Part shown: positions 18,733-26,791 of the stretch, piece after piece | Position numbering within the stretch: the first letter of the stretch is position 1 | Layout of the letters: every line of letters starts with the position of its first letter | Source of the DNA: Dongia_B sp964406155 | GTDB lineage: Bacteria; Pseudomonadota; Alphaproteobacteria; Dongiales; Dongiaceae | Assembly (NCBI GenBank): GCA_964406155.1 | Contig: CAYOQR010000015.1 | Span: 1 to 64,000, forward strand | Direction: 5' to 3' | Length of the DNA stretch: 64,000 nt | The notes under the pieces: generated by a model | Seen by the model: only the letters and a program-made list of their open reading frames with translations | What the model was told of the DNA's origin: nothing | Databases searched by the model: none | Program-made: the position numbers and the translations under genes

Positions 18733-19242
18733 TCAGCCGAGCTCCATCAATTGATCGATATCCGCCTGGGCGAGAATCGCGGCATCGCCATGGATCACCG
18801 CGCTGGCCTGGCCGATCAGGTCCTGCAGATTGCGCGAGGCCTTGGTGGCGATCAGCCGCGTGATATCGGGATCGCCGATCTGCAGCGCCTCGTCCAGCCG
18901 GGCGACGGAAATGCCGACCAGACGGTTCATCTCGCCCACCAGCTTGTCGAAGGGCTGGCGGAAGGCCGCCGGCGCATAATCATAGGCCTCGATCGCCAGG
19001 TCCCGGTCGGCGATGCCGCTCTGGGCGAAATGCTCCTGATAGCTCAGCGGCTGCCAGCCCTTGCAGTCGTCGAGGCATTCCGGGACGTCGGGGATGAGCT
19101 CCAGCAGCATGACGATTTCGTTGATATGATTCAGATAATCCGTCGCGAGCAGGGTCGTCTCATTGACATTCGAGCCCATTGCCCGGCGGCACAGTTCCTG
19201 ATACCTGGCCTCGCCGTCATCGCTGGCGCTGGTCGCCGCCAT
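18733..19242 (-). CDS. Conserved-looking hypothetical protein
   Basis: 169 residues, acidic, predicted all-helical and soluble, with no signal peptide. Recognisable segments are NETTLLATDYLNHINEIVMLLE, DDCKGWQPLSYQEHFAQSG and DLAIEAYDYAPAAFRQPFDKLV. I do not recognise the family. The ATG at 19242 is chosen for the GGAAGA just upstream; ATGs at 19254 and 19311 and a GTG at 19320 are also in frame. It sits between the cyclase gene and scpA on the same strand, 168 bp before scpA, so it might be cotranscribed with the mutase cluster. Codon use looks like that of its neighbours, supporting a real gene. Confidence 0.7.
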   Translation of the reverse strand: MAATSASDDGEARYQELCRRAMGSNVNETTLLATDYLNHINEIVMLLELIPDVPECLDDCKGWQPLSYQEHFAQSGIADRDLAIEAYDYAPAAFRQPFDKLVGEMNRLVGISVARLDEALQIGDPDITRLIATKASRNLQDLIGQASAVIHGDAAILAQADIDQLMELG

Positions 19243-19444
19243 CGGATCTTCCATCTGCACGCCGACCCATCTCCCCATCGCCGGACCGGAACCGGGATCG
19301 ACCGACAGCATGGCTGCCACAGCCTTTACATTCCGTTACCCCGATCGTCCGCTCCCCCGGCCAAGCCTCACCTGTCAGCGTCCATTTCTTTTCGTATCCT
19401 GCCCGATCCTGCCTGACTATCGCCGGAGCGGCGGCCGGGCGCCG

Positions 19445-21301
19445 TTACGGTCGCAGCCGGAGGAAGGGCTGCGGTTGTTCGAAACCTTTCAAAATGGCCT
19501 GGTCGGGAGTGGCTGCGAGATCCTTGAGCAGCGGTGCAACATCCGGATCGCCGGCCACCGCCGCCGACAGGACAAGATCGCCGCCGAGAGACTGCGCCTG
19601 CAACCGGGCCGCCATATTGACCACCGAGCCGAAGTAATCCAGCCGGTCGTTCAGGGTGACGGCGATGGCTGGCCCGGCATGGATTCCCAGTTTGATGACC
19701 AGTCCCTCGCCCGCTCCCTCCCCCCAGCCACTCTCCCCGCCATTCTCCCTGTTGAAGGCCTCCACCCGCCGCTGGATCGCCAGCGCCGCCATCACCGCTT
19801 GGCGGCTGTCGGTAAAAGCCGCCATCACCGCGTCGCCAATGGTCTTGACGACAGCTCCCTCGTGATCGCGGATGACGGACGTCAGGAAGGCGAAATGGTT
19901 GCGCACCAGGCGATAGGCGGCGGCGTCGCCGATCCGGCGATAAAGCGCGGTGGAGCCCTTGAGATCGGTGAAAAGCAGAGCAACATGGCCGACGCTGACA
20001 TCGTCGCCCGGCCGCAGCACCTCATCGGAAAAGAGATCGCGGAAGGCCTGCAGCGCCGTCACCCGGTCCGCCGTCAAGGCATCGGCGATCCAGCGGCGAT
20101 CCTCGATGATGGCGATCACGGGCCGGCCGCTGCGATTTTCCAGGATCAGCCGGCCGGGCGGTGCCGATGCCTCGGCAACGATCCCGGTATCGCCATAGAC
20201 GATCCCAGGAAAACCAGCGGCATTCGGCTCTCCCTCTTGTTCTTCTACCTGCTCCCCAGGCCAGTCGATTTCCAGTGCCGGCCCTGGCTCCAAGCTCCGC
20301 AGGCGATAGGGACCGGGTTCGAGATCGGCGGCGAGATCGCGGCGTTCGCCGGGAGCGAGGGCGATCTGCGCTTTGACATGAGGTGTCGAGACCGGCCCCC
20401 ACATGCAATATTCCCCGCTCACCAGGGAACGGATACCCGCTGCCGGGCGGAAGGAAGCCTCGACATTGCGCGAGAAGTCGCGGTCGTAATCGATGTTGCA
20501 GGACGGGCAATGCGCCTCTGTCGGCAGGCGGTCGAGCGTGCTCGACCAGACCTTGGCGCCCCGGCAACTGGGACAAAGCAGGTCCCAGCGCAATTCCAGC
20601 AGGCCGCTGCGCACAGCCTGCAGGCAAAGCTCGATCGCGGCCAGCGGCGGAGCCTGCCAGCGCCGCGCCAGGGTCAGCGGCCGGATATGTCCGAGATCGA
20701 CATCCTGAGCCGCCAACACGAAATCCGCCAGCCGCCTGGCCAAGCCATGGCCGTTGGGCGTCGCCTCGATCTCGGCGGCGATCCGGTCGACGCGCTGACG
20801 CAAATCGGCCGAGACCACCGGCGGGTCATAGGGAAAGACCTGATCCCGTTCGCCCTTGGCAAAGGCGTTGGCCGATGCCGCCATCCGGTCGTAACTGCGC
20901 CGGACACCGGGGAAAAAAACAGTCGCCAGCAGCAGCCGGCCAAGCCAGTTGGCGGGCGTCGCCGTCACGCTGTAGGTGAGCTTCGTGCCGCGTGCACTGG
21001 GCTCCAGCCGCAGACTGGCGCCGAGGAACTCCAACGGCCCCCGGTTGAAAACGCGGTTATGCTCGAACCATTCCCCGGCGATCCAGGTCACCGGAATTTC
21101 GCGCCAGGCCAGACGAACCGGACCGATCCGGCCCTCCCCCGTGGTCAGAACCGACCCGTCCGGCTGCGGCGTCTCGATGATGGTATGGAGCGGCAGGCCG
21201 CTCGCCTCGTTGAGCCGAGCGGTATCGGCCATCAGCAGCCAGACGGTTGCCGGCGGATGATCGAATTCCCAGACCCAGCTTCGACGCGGCGCCTCTGCCA
21301 C
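19445..21301 (-). CDS. Adenylate/guanylate cyclase with SRPBCC-like and zinc-ribbon N-terminal domains (DUF5939-like)
   Basis: 618 residues. The N-terminal ~150 residues look like a START/SRPBCC ligand-binding fold (WVWEFDHPPATVWLLMADT, FEHNRVFNRGPLEF). A four-cysteine zinc ribbon (LCPSCRGAKVW near 243 and HCPSCNIDYD near 266) follows. The class III cyclase domain spans about 440-610: catalytic VALLFTDLKGSTALY, IGDAVMAAF, and LGIHAGPAIAVTLNDRLDYFG. Both metal-binding Asp (FTD and IGDAV) are kept, so it is probably active; cAMP versus cGMP cannot be decided. No membrane helices are present. The start is a GTG. The architecture suggests a lipophilic ligand sensor driving cyclic nucleotide synthesis. 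Confidence 0.87.
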   Translation of the reverse strand: MAEAPRRSWVWEFDHPPATVWLLMADTARLNEASGLPLHTIIETPQPDGSVLTTGEGRIGPVRLAWREIPVTWIAGEWFEHNRVFNRGPLEFLGASLRLEPSARGTKLTYSVTATPANWLGRLLLATVFFPGVRRSYDRMAASANAFAKGERDQVFPYDPPVVSADLRQRVDRIAAEIEATPNGHGLARRLADFVLAAQDVDLGHIRPLTLARRWQAPPLAAIELCLQAVRSGLLELRWDLLCPSCRGAKVWSSTLDRLPTEAHCPSCNIDYDRDFSRNVEASFRPAAGIRSLVSGEYCMWGPVSTPHVKAQIALAPGERRDLAADLEPGPYRLRSLEPGPALEIDWPGEQVEEQEGEPNAAGFPGIVYGDTGIVAEASAPPGRLILENRSGRPVIAIIEDRRWIADALTADRVTALQAFRDLFSDEVLRPGDDVSVGHVALLFTDLKGSTALYRRIGDAAAYRLVRNHFAFLTSVIRDHEGAVVKTIGDAVMAAFTDSRQAVMAALAIQRRVEAFNRENGGESGWGEGAGEGLVIKLGIHAGPAIAVTLNDRLDYFGSVVNMAARLQAQSLGGDLVLSAAVAGDPDVAPLLKDLAATPDQAILKGFEQPQPFLRLRP

Positions 21302-21406
21302 CGGCTCATCCCGTATCGGCCTTTTATGATCCGGCTATCCTAGCAAGGCCAACCGGCAAGGCTAGCCCTCACGATGCTGGCCTTCACGACGGCCGTCTTC
21401 CCCGCC

Positions 21407-22279
21407 TTACCAGGCGAGGGCCGCCATGGCGTAATCCGCCATCACGCCGTATCGCTGCATCATGTCGCGCGTGAGCGCGGGATCGATGATATCGCCCCGC
21501 AGCACATCGTCCTTATGGATGCCACCGCCGAGGAACAGCGATTTGGCGCCGATCCCGCCGGCGCCGGCGACATCGGTGCGGCAGGAATCGCCGATCCCTA
21601 GGACCCGGGCCGGATCGTCGATCCCCATTTCTGCCAGGCAGCGCCGATAGATCCCGGGATAGGGCTTGCCGTTATAGATCACCCGCCCGCCCAGTTCCGC
21701 GTAGCGCGCGGCAATGGCGCCGGCACAGATTTCCGCAACGCCGCCGCGATGCACCAGCAGGTCCGGATTGGCGCAGAGCATCGGCAGCTCCGCCCAGACG
21801 CCACGGCGCAGGACATCCTCGAACTGCGATACCTGGTCCTGCGGCCCATCGACGCCGATCACCAGCACGAATCCGGCCCGCTCGATCTCCGTCGTCACCT
21901 CCAGATCGAGACCAGTCAGCAGGCTCCGGTCCTTGGCCGACATGATGGGATAGACCACGCGGCCCATATGGCGCAGCTCCGGCGTCGCCCGCTCCTGGAT
22001 CTGGCGCCAGGTTTCCTCGCCGGACGAATAGAGGCCGTCATAGAGATCCGGCGTGATGCCCATCTCCGCAATCCGCTTGGCGACCTCGCCGGTGCGCCGG
22101 GGAGCGTTGGAGATGATGGCGACCTGCTTGCCCGCCCGGCGCAGCTCGCGCAGGCAGTCCATCGCCGCCGGATAACAGGTGACACCGTCATGCATGCAGC
22201 CCCAGAGATCCAGGATCACACAATCGATGCTGTCGGCGATCTCCGCGACGCCGCGACAGAAATGGGGCTGATGGCTCAT
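21407..22279 (-). CDS. HAD-superfamily (subfamily IIA, TIGR01459-like) hydrolase
   Basis: 290 residues of the NagD/PGP-like HAD class IIA group. Motif I appears as VILDLWGCMHDG, where the second Asp of DxD is replaced (DLW), as is common in the TIGR01459 family. Motif II is IISNAPRR, and motifs III/IV are NGKPYPGIYRRCL and GIGDSCRTDVAGAGG. A small-molecule phosphatase role is likely; the substrate is unknown. The start at 22279 (MSHQPHF) fits the family; the upstream open frame would run back into the EAL gene. It is 70 bp downstream of the EAL gene on the same strand and may be cotranscribed. Confidence 0.88.
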   Translation of the reverse strand: MSHQPHFCRGVAEIADSIDCVILDLWGCMHDGVTCYPAAMDCLRELRRAGKQVAIISNAPRRTGEVAKRIAEMGITPDLYDGLYSSGEETWRQIQERATPELRHMGRVVYPIMSAKDRSLLTGLDLEVTTEIERAGFVLVIGVDGPQDQVSQFEDVLRRGVWAELPMLCANPDLLVHRGGVAEICAGAIAARYAELGGRVIYNGKPYPGIYRRCLAEMGIDDPARVLGIGDSCRTDVAGAGGIGAKSLFLGGGIHKDDVLRGDIIDPALTRDMMQRYGVMADYAMAALAW

Positions 22280-22349
22280 GACAGGTAAGGCTCGCTCGCT
22301 TCGATGGGCCGCGACTGCCGCCGGGCCTGATTGACTTACACCAAGTGAC

Positions 22350-23825
22350 TTATGACAGCGGGCTCGCCATTTCGTTGCGGACCAGCCGGGGTTCGCCGAA
22401 TAGATAGCCCTGGCCGAAATCGATATGCAAATCCAACAATTCGCGCAGCATGGTTTCATCGCCGATCCGCTCGACGATGAGATCGATGGCGTAGGAATCG
22501 AGGACCCGCTTCAGGGCGCCGGGATCGTCGCCCATCTGCCCCGTCGAGACCGCCTCCAGCAACTGATCGGCTTCCAGTTTCAGGAAGCGGAAGTGACGGC
22601 TGGAGAGATCGGCGATGTCGATATCCAGGCTGTAGATCTGATCGATGGAGAAACGGAAACCCATCTGCGCCAGCCGGGCAAGGTCGCTCCACAAGGCCTG
22701 ATCGGCGCTTTCGATCCCGCGTTGGGAAAATTCGAAGATCAGGTTCGGGGCCAGTTCCGCATGCTGCGCCATCAGGTTGATGAACTGATGGAAGAAATCG
22801 CGATCCGCCAGGGTGTGATGCGAGATATTCAGGAAGAAGCCGGTGGTGATATTGGATCGGCGCAGCCGGCGCAGCATCTGGATGCAGCGGAACAGCATCA
22901 GATTGTCGATCGCGGTGATCAGGCCATGACGCTCGGCGATATCGATATATTGCTCGGGGATCAGCACCCGGTCGCTGCCGACGCGGATCGGCGAGGAACA
23001 TTCGAAATAGCGGCGCTTGCGCTGGGGCAGGCTGACGATCGGCTGCAAGGCCAGCTCGACCCCGTTCTCGCGCAATCCGTCCCGCACCAGATCGAGGATG
23101 GTCTTTTCGTCCAGCCCCTCGGCGATCGGCGGCATCGGCAGGCTGTTACCGTTATTGCCGTTGCCCTCGGCGCTGCCCGGGGCAGCCGGGGCCTTGCCGT
23201 CGCCCGCCTTGCTCCCCTCGCCCGTCTTGCTCCCCTCGCCCGTCTTGCCCGTGCCGGGCCTGGCGGCCGAGGGTTTAACATCGACCGGCTTCGCCGGTTT
23301 TACCGACTCGCTGGTCCGGTTCTGCAGCCCGTCGGCTTTCACCAGCGGCAGCCGCTGCAGCCCCGCCGCGCCCGACCCGGCCGCCGTTCCGGCCATCGCA
23401 CGGGCCGTCTCGCCGGTTGCCGCATTGGTCGTCTCACTGGCCGCCCGGGCGGAATAAAGGCGCTCGACCAGGGATTGCAGGACCTTGACCTCGGCCAGGA
23501 CATTGCCGACATCGGGCGGCGCCTGATCCTCGATCGCGGCCAGGGACTGGTCCAGGCGCTCCACCGTTACGGCCAGACGCTGCTGATCGGTCGTCACCCT
23601 CGTTGCAAGATCCCGGACCTCTTCCCGAGACCGCCGCAGATCGCCAGCCATGACGATCAAAGCCAGGCTCAGATGGAACAAGGCGCCCAGCAGAAAGACA
23701 AAGCCGCCGGCCGGCCAGGCCAATACGGACGGGAAAGCGGGAATATGGTGCGGCAACAGCAGCGCCACCGCCGGCATGGCGAGCGCATAGAGGCAGAAGA
23801 GCAGGACGTGAGACCAGCGTCGCAT
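22350..23825 (-). CDS. Membrane-anchored degenerate EAL protein, TipF-like
   Basis: 491 residues: two membrane helices (about 6-26 and 38-60), a coiled coil (65-130), an Ala/Gly/Lys-rich linker to about 235 with a repeated TGEGSK, then an EAL fold (240-485). Catalytic motifs are eroded: EALLR reads ECSSPIR, DDFG reads DQIY, and the terminal ExVE reads ERIGD. The binding-type segments NISHHTL and DFGQGYLFGEPR remain. The architecture equals Caulobacter TipF, a c-di-GMP-binding, non-hydrolysing protein needed to place the flagellum. A receptor rather than a phosphodiesterase is therefore inferred. Orthology to TipF is likely but not proven. Confidence 0.8.
   Translation of the reverse strand: MRRWSHVLLFCLYALAMPAVALLLPHHIPAFPSVLAWPAGGFVFLLGALFHLSLALIVMAGDLRRSREEVRDLATRVTTDQQRLAVTVERLDQSLAAIEDQAPPDVGNVLAEVKVLQSLVERLYSARAASETTNAATGETARAMAGTAAGSGAAGLQRLPLVKADGLQNRTSESVKPAKPVDVKPSAARPGTGKTGEGSKTGEGSKAGDGKAPAAPGSAEGNGNNGNSLPMPPIAEGLDEKTILDLVRDGLRENGVELALQPIVSLPQRKRRYFECSSPIRVGSDRVLIPEQYIDIAERHGLITAIDNLMLFRCIQMLRRLRRSNITTGFFLNISHHTLADRDFFHQFINLMAQHAELAPNLIFEFSQRGIESADQALWSDLARLAQMGFRFSIDQIYSLDIDIADLSSRHFRFLKLEADQLLEAVSTGQMGDDPGALKRVLDSYAIDLIVERIGDETMLRELLDLHIDFGQGYLFGEPRLVRNEMASPLS
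23208..23243 (-). repeat. 18-bp in-frame tandem duplication
   Basis: Two identical 18-bp units (cttgctcccctcgcccgt) plus a partial third, in the linker of the EAL protein. They encode a repeated six-residue GEGSKT-type unit, so the reading frame is preserved. Confidence 0.85.
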
Positions 23826-23891
23826 CGTCCGCCCTCATTAACGACTTACAGTTAAGACGTGATTAAGGGGCTGCATCGCCGACAAGAAACC

Positions 23892-25052
23892 TTAACCCCG
23901 TCGATGATCGGCCCCCACCGCCGCCGCGACGGTAGCAAAACCGTCCGCCGCCAGCAGGGAAGCAAGGTCTCGGTTGATCTCGCTTGCCAGGCCCGGCCCG
24001 CGATAGACCAGGGCGCTGTAGAGCTGGACCAGCGAGGCGCCGGCCCGGATCTTGGCATAGGCATCGGCCCCGCTGGCGATGCCGCCGACGCCGATGATCG
24101 GCAACCGGCCCTCGGTCAGGCGATAGACCTGCCGCAGGATCTCGGTGGAAAGGGTAAAGAGCGGCCGACCGCTGAGCCCGCCGGCTTCCTTGGCAAGGCG
24201 CGGATCGAGCCCTGCCGGCCGGGTGATCGTGGTGTTGCTGACAATCAGGCCGTCCAGCCCGCCCGCCAGGGCGACGGCAGCGATATCCGCCAGATCTTCC
24301 GGCGTCAAATCGGGTGCGATCTTCAGGAGAAGCGGCGGTGGATCGGTCGGGATGGTCCGGTCGAGGGCGGTGCGCGACCGGGCGATCAGGGCCGCCAGGG
24401 CATCGCGGCCCTGCAAGGCGCGCAGGCCCGGCGTATTGGGCGAGGAAACATTGATCACCAGGTAATCGGCGGCATCCGCCAATTGCCGGATGCCGATCTC
24501 GTAATCCGACGCCGCATCCTCCGTCGTCTTGTTCTTGCCGAGATTGATGCCGAGGATGCCCCGGCGGATGCCATGCCTGCGGTCGCGGTCGGCAAGCCGC
24601 TGGACCATCGCCGCGACGCCGTCATTATTGAAGCCCATGCGGTTGATGACCGCCTCCGCCGCTTTCAGACGGAACAGGCGCGGGCGCGGATTGCCCGGCT
24701 GGGGCTGAGGCGTGACGCTGCCCACCTCGGCAAAGCCGAAACCGAGGCCGAGTGCCTCGCGCCAGACCTCGGCATTCTTATCGAAGCCGGCGGCGAGTCC
24801 CACCGGATTGGGAAAATCCAGGCCCCACAGGCGCTGCCTCAGCCGCGCTTGCAGCGTCGGGTCCTGCGGCCGTACCTTCAGCCGGCCCGAGGCCAAGGCC
24901 AGAATCGCGCAACGATGCGCCGTTTCGGCGGGAAGGCACCGCAGGAACGGCCCGGCAAGGCCGTACCAGTTCCAGCCGCGTTCCGCGCCGGAACGTGATC
25001 CGGCGGTTGTTGCGGATGACGTTTCGCTCACTGAGGTCCCCTTCTCCGCCAT
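23892..25052 (-). CDS. pyrD: Dihydroorotate dehydrogenase (quinone), class 2
   Basis: 386 residues; membrane-associated flavoenzyme oxidising dihydroorotate to orotate with quinone as acceptor in pyrimidine synthesis. The class 2 N-terminal helical extension is present (YGLAGPFLRCLPAETAHR). FMN and substrate motifs include GLAAGFDKNAEV, INRMGFNNDG, NVSSPNTPGLRALQG and VGGIASGADAYAKIRAGA. The ATG at 25052 is used; a GTG four codons upstream is possible. It is divergent from the S24-fold regulator across a 391-bp spacer with an AT-rich operator array, so it could share that control. Confidence 0.96.
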   Translation of the reverse strand: MAEKGTSVSETSSATTAGSRSGAERGWNWYGLAGPFLRCLPAETAHRCAILALASGRLKVRPQDPTLQARLRQRLWGLDFPNPVGLAAGFDKNAEVWREALGLGFGFAEVGSVTPQPQPGNPRPRLFRLKAAEAVINRMGFNNDGVAAMVQRLADRDRRHGIRRGILGINLGKNKTTEDAASDYEIGIRQLADAADYLVINVSSPNTPGLRALQGRDALAALIARSRTALDRTIPTDPPPLLLKIAPDLTPEDLADIAAVALAGGLDGLIVSNTTITRPAGLDPRLAKEAGGLSGRPLFTLSTEILRQVYRLTEGRLPIIGVGGIASGADAYAKIRAGASLVQLYSALVYRGPGLASEINRDLASLLAADGFATVAAAVGADHRRG

Positions 25053-25192
25053 TCGGGTCGACACCAGGAACCTGGCCTCGTGGCCAAGCGTGGGTCAGCC
25101 ATGGCGGCCTGCATCACCTGTCCGGGCGGCTATAGCAGGAAGTCGGCGCGGCGCCAATTCGACGCCGTTACTCTCCATTCCGGATTAGCATT

Positions 25193-25246
25193 ATGCAAAA
25201 GATATTTGCATTTTGATAATAATCATATTTGCAAAATGCAAATATG
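25193..25246. promoter_or_regulatory. AT-rich operator array with TGCAAA/TTTGCA half-sites
   Basis: Two strong inverted repeats. The first (25193-25211) has arms atgcaaa and tttgcat around five bases. The second (25224-25246) has perfect 10-bp arms catatttgca and tgcaaatatg around aaa. Their centres are about 33 bp apart, three helical turns. A further half-site (attgcaaat) occurs near 25290. The spacer is strikingly AT-rich for this genome. The sites lie between pyrD (starting at 25052, leftward) and the S24-fold gene (starting at 25444). Autoregulation by that gene is the simplest reading; a Fur/Mur-type site is an alternative, since TTGCA half-sites also occur at the siderophore receptor. 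The rest of the 25053-25443 spacer holds nothing else I can name. Confidence 0.7.
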
Positions 25247-25443
25247 ATGATATCGTTTTGCTGTAAATTTCCAAACTACGCCCCAAATCATTGCAAATAT
25301 TCACTAACTAAATGGTCCTAGGATGGGAACGGCGTGGCATAGGATTTGATGTAATTGGCCATTGAATCGGAAGCCGGCCAATGAGGGTCTGCTTTGGCGT
25401 CGCCGGACGGAGTCCGGCTTAAAAAGAACAAGGAGGCTCGATC

Positions 25444-26145
25444 ATGTTGCAACACGTTGACGTGTGGCGTGGCATCGACCGACTGGCCGCGAAATACGGC
25501 CTGTCCCCCTCGGGTTTGGCGCGTCGCGCCGGGCTCGACCCGACGGCATTCAATCCCAGCAAGCGTATCACCCGGGAAGGCCGCCCGCGCTGGCCGAACA
25601 CCGAATCCCTTTCCAAGGTCCTGGCCGTCACCGGCGAAAGCTTCAGCGGCTTCGTCACCCTGACCGGCGCCCCCGGCAGCGGCTTCGATCAGCCGATCGG
25701 CGGCGGCCGTATCATCGCCAAGACCAATGCGGCCGGCACCGCCCCGCGTGCCCTGCCGGTGGTCGCCTTCAGCCGGGTCGCCGATGGTGACTGCTTCGAT
25801 GCCAATGGCCGCCCACAGGGTTCCGCCTGGGGCCGCATTCCCGCCTCGCTGGCGACCGACCCCGATGCCTATGCCATCGAGATCAACGGGCATGATTTCG
25901 ACCCTGTTTATCGCGACGGCGATGTCGTCGTGATTTCACCCACGGCGGAAATCCGCCGCGGCGACCGTGTCCTGGTCGGCACCGCCGGCGCGGGCGTGCA
26001 GGTGCGCCGGCTGGGGCGCCGCGACACCGACGGCCTCTATCTGGAAGCGCTGGGCAAGGATTCCGGCGCGCCGACCGCCGCCGGTCAATTCGTCGCCGCA
26101 GATCAGGTGCAATGGCTGGCGCGGATCGTCTGGGCGTCGCAATAA
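25444..26145 (+). CDS. HTH regulator with S24 (LexA-like) fold lacking the self-cleavage residues
   Basis: 233 residues. The N-terminal helix-turn-helix (VWRGIDRLAAKYGLSPSGLA, then RAGLDPTAFNPSKR) is followed from about residue 95 by an S24/LexA-like beta domain (AIEINGHDFDPVYRDGDVVV, RRGDRVLVGT). Where LexA and CI have a GDSM catalytic serine, this reads GHDF, and the usual catalytic lysine region reads VQVRRL, so autoproteolysis is unlikely. AGGAGG precedes the ATG by seven bases. A strong terminator follows. It is probably a transcriptional repressor acting on its own AT-rich operator region and possibly on pyrD. Similar proteins are common in alphaproteobacteria. Confidence 0.85.
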   Translation: MLQHVDVWRGIDRLAAKYGLSPSGLARRAGLDPTAFNPSKRITREGRPRWPNTESLSKVLAVTGESFSGFVTLTGAPGSGFDQPIGGGRIIAKTNAAGTAPRALPVVAFSRVADGDCFDANGRPQGSAWGRIPASLATDPDAYAIEINGHDFDPVYRDGDVVVISPTAEIRRGDRVLVGTAGAGVQVRRLGRRDTDGLYLEALGKDSGAPTAAGQFVAADQVQWLARIVWASQ

Positions 26146-26200
26146 CCGCCGACGACTGAAAAACCCAACTGGGAAGGCGTAACTGGGACGACGTTGGGAG

Positions 26201-26235
26201 ATGCGGGCCGCAGCAATGCGGCCCGCATCGTTTTT
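26201..26235 (+). terminator. Intrinsic terminator of the S24-fold regulator gene
   Basis: Perfect 12-bp stem (atgcgggccgca 26201-26212 with tgcggcccgcat 26217-26228), a GCAA tetraloop and a T run at 26231-26235. It is one of the strongest terminators in the window. Confidence 0.95.
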
Positions 26236-26257
26236 ACAGACTGAAGACCGAGGTCGA

Positions 26258-26662
26258 TCAGACCGTCATGTGACGGGCGCGGGCGCCACGCTCGATGGCC
26301 GCCGCCGGCAGACGGCCGACATCCAGCGTATCGCGGATCAGTTCGAGCAGGCGCGCCTCTTCCTGCGTCACATGCCCATCCGCCGCCGCGACGTCGCAGG
26401 CGAAGGCATAGGCGGTCTCGCGCAATTTCGCCGGCAGGCCACCCTTGATGTCCTTCAGGATCTTTTCCAACCCATTATCGGACTGCAGCAGATCGACGCA
26501 GGCCAGCGCCGTCTTGCTGATCTTGTTGCGATCGAAATCGCGGAAGACCGGCAGATGCCCGATCATGTCGCTGATCGATGCCAGTTCGGCATCCGACATT
26601 TCGCGGTCCGCGGCCGACATCAGCACCATCGTGTAGATCAGCGCGGCATGGTGATTGATCAT
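26258..26662 (-). CDS. TerB family tellurite-resistance-like protein
   Basis: 134 residues, all-helical, matching the TerB (DUF533/TerB_N) fold. An N-terminal segment AALIYTMVLMSAADREMSDAE is followed by the second half AYAFACDVAAADGHVTQEEA with conserved acidic residues that bind metal in TerB proteins. The start at 26662 has a GGAG six bases upstream; the longer frame to 26737 has none. No other ter genes are nearby, so tellurite resistance should not be assumed; stand-alone TerB proteins are widespread and mostly uncharacterised. It is convergent with the S24-fold gene. Confidence 0.85.
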   Translation of the reverse strand: MINHHAALIYTMVLMSAADREMSDAELASISDMIGHLPVFRDFDRNKISKTALACVDLLQSDNGLEKILKDIKGGLPAKLRETAYAFACDVAAADGHVTQEEARLLELIRDTLDVGRLPAAAIERGARARHMTV

Positions 26663-26791
26663 GGCGTACTCCGGTCCATTGCGTGAGTTCAGGGGGAAAA
26701 TCGGCCGCCAATCTAACTGGATCAGGGGGAAACTCAAGGGTCTCCCGGCGGCCTCCGGCCCGCCTTCGTTCGGCTTCAGAAACGATCTTCC

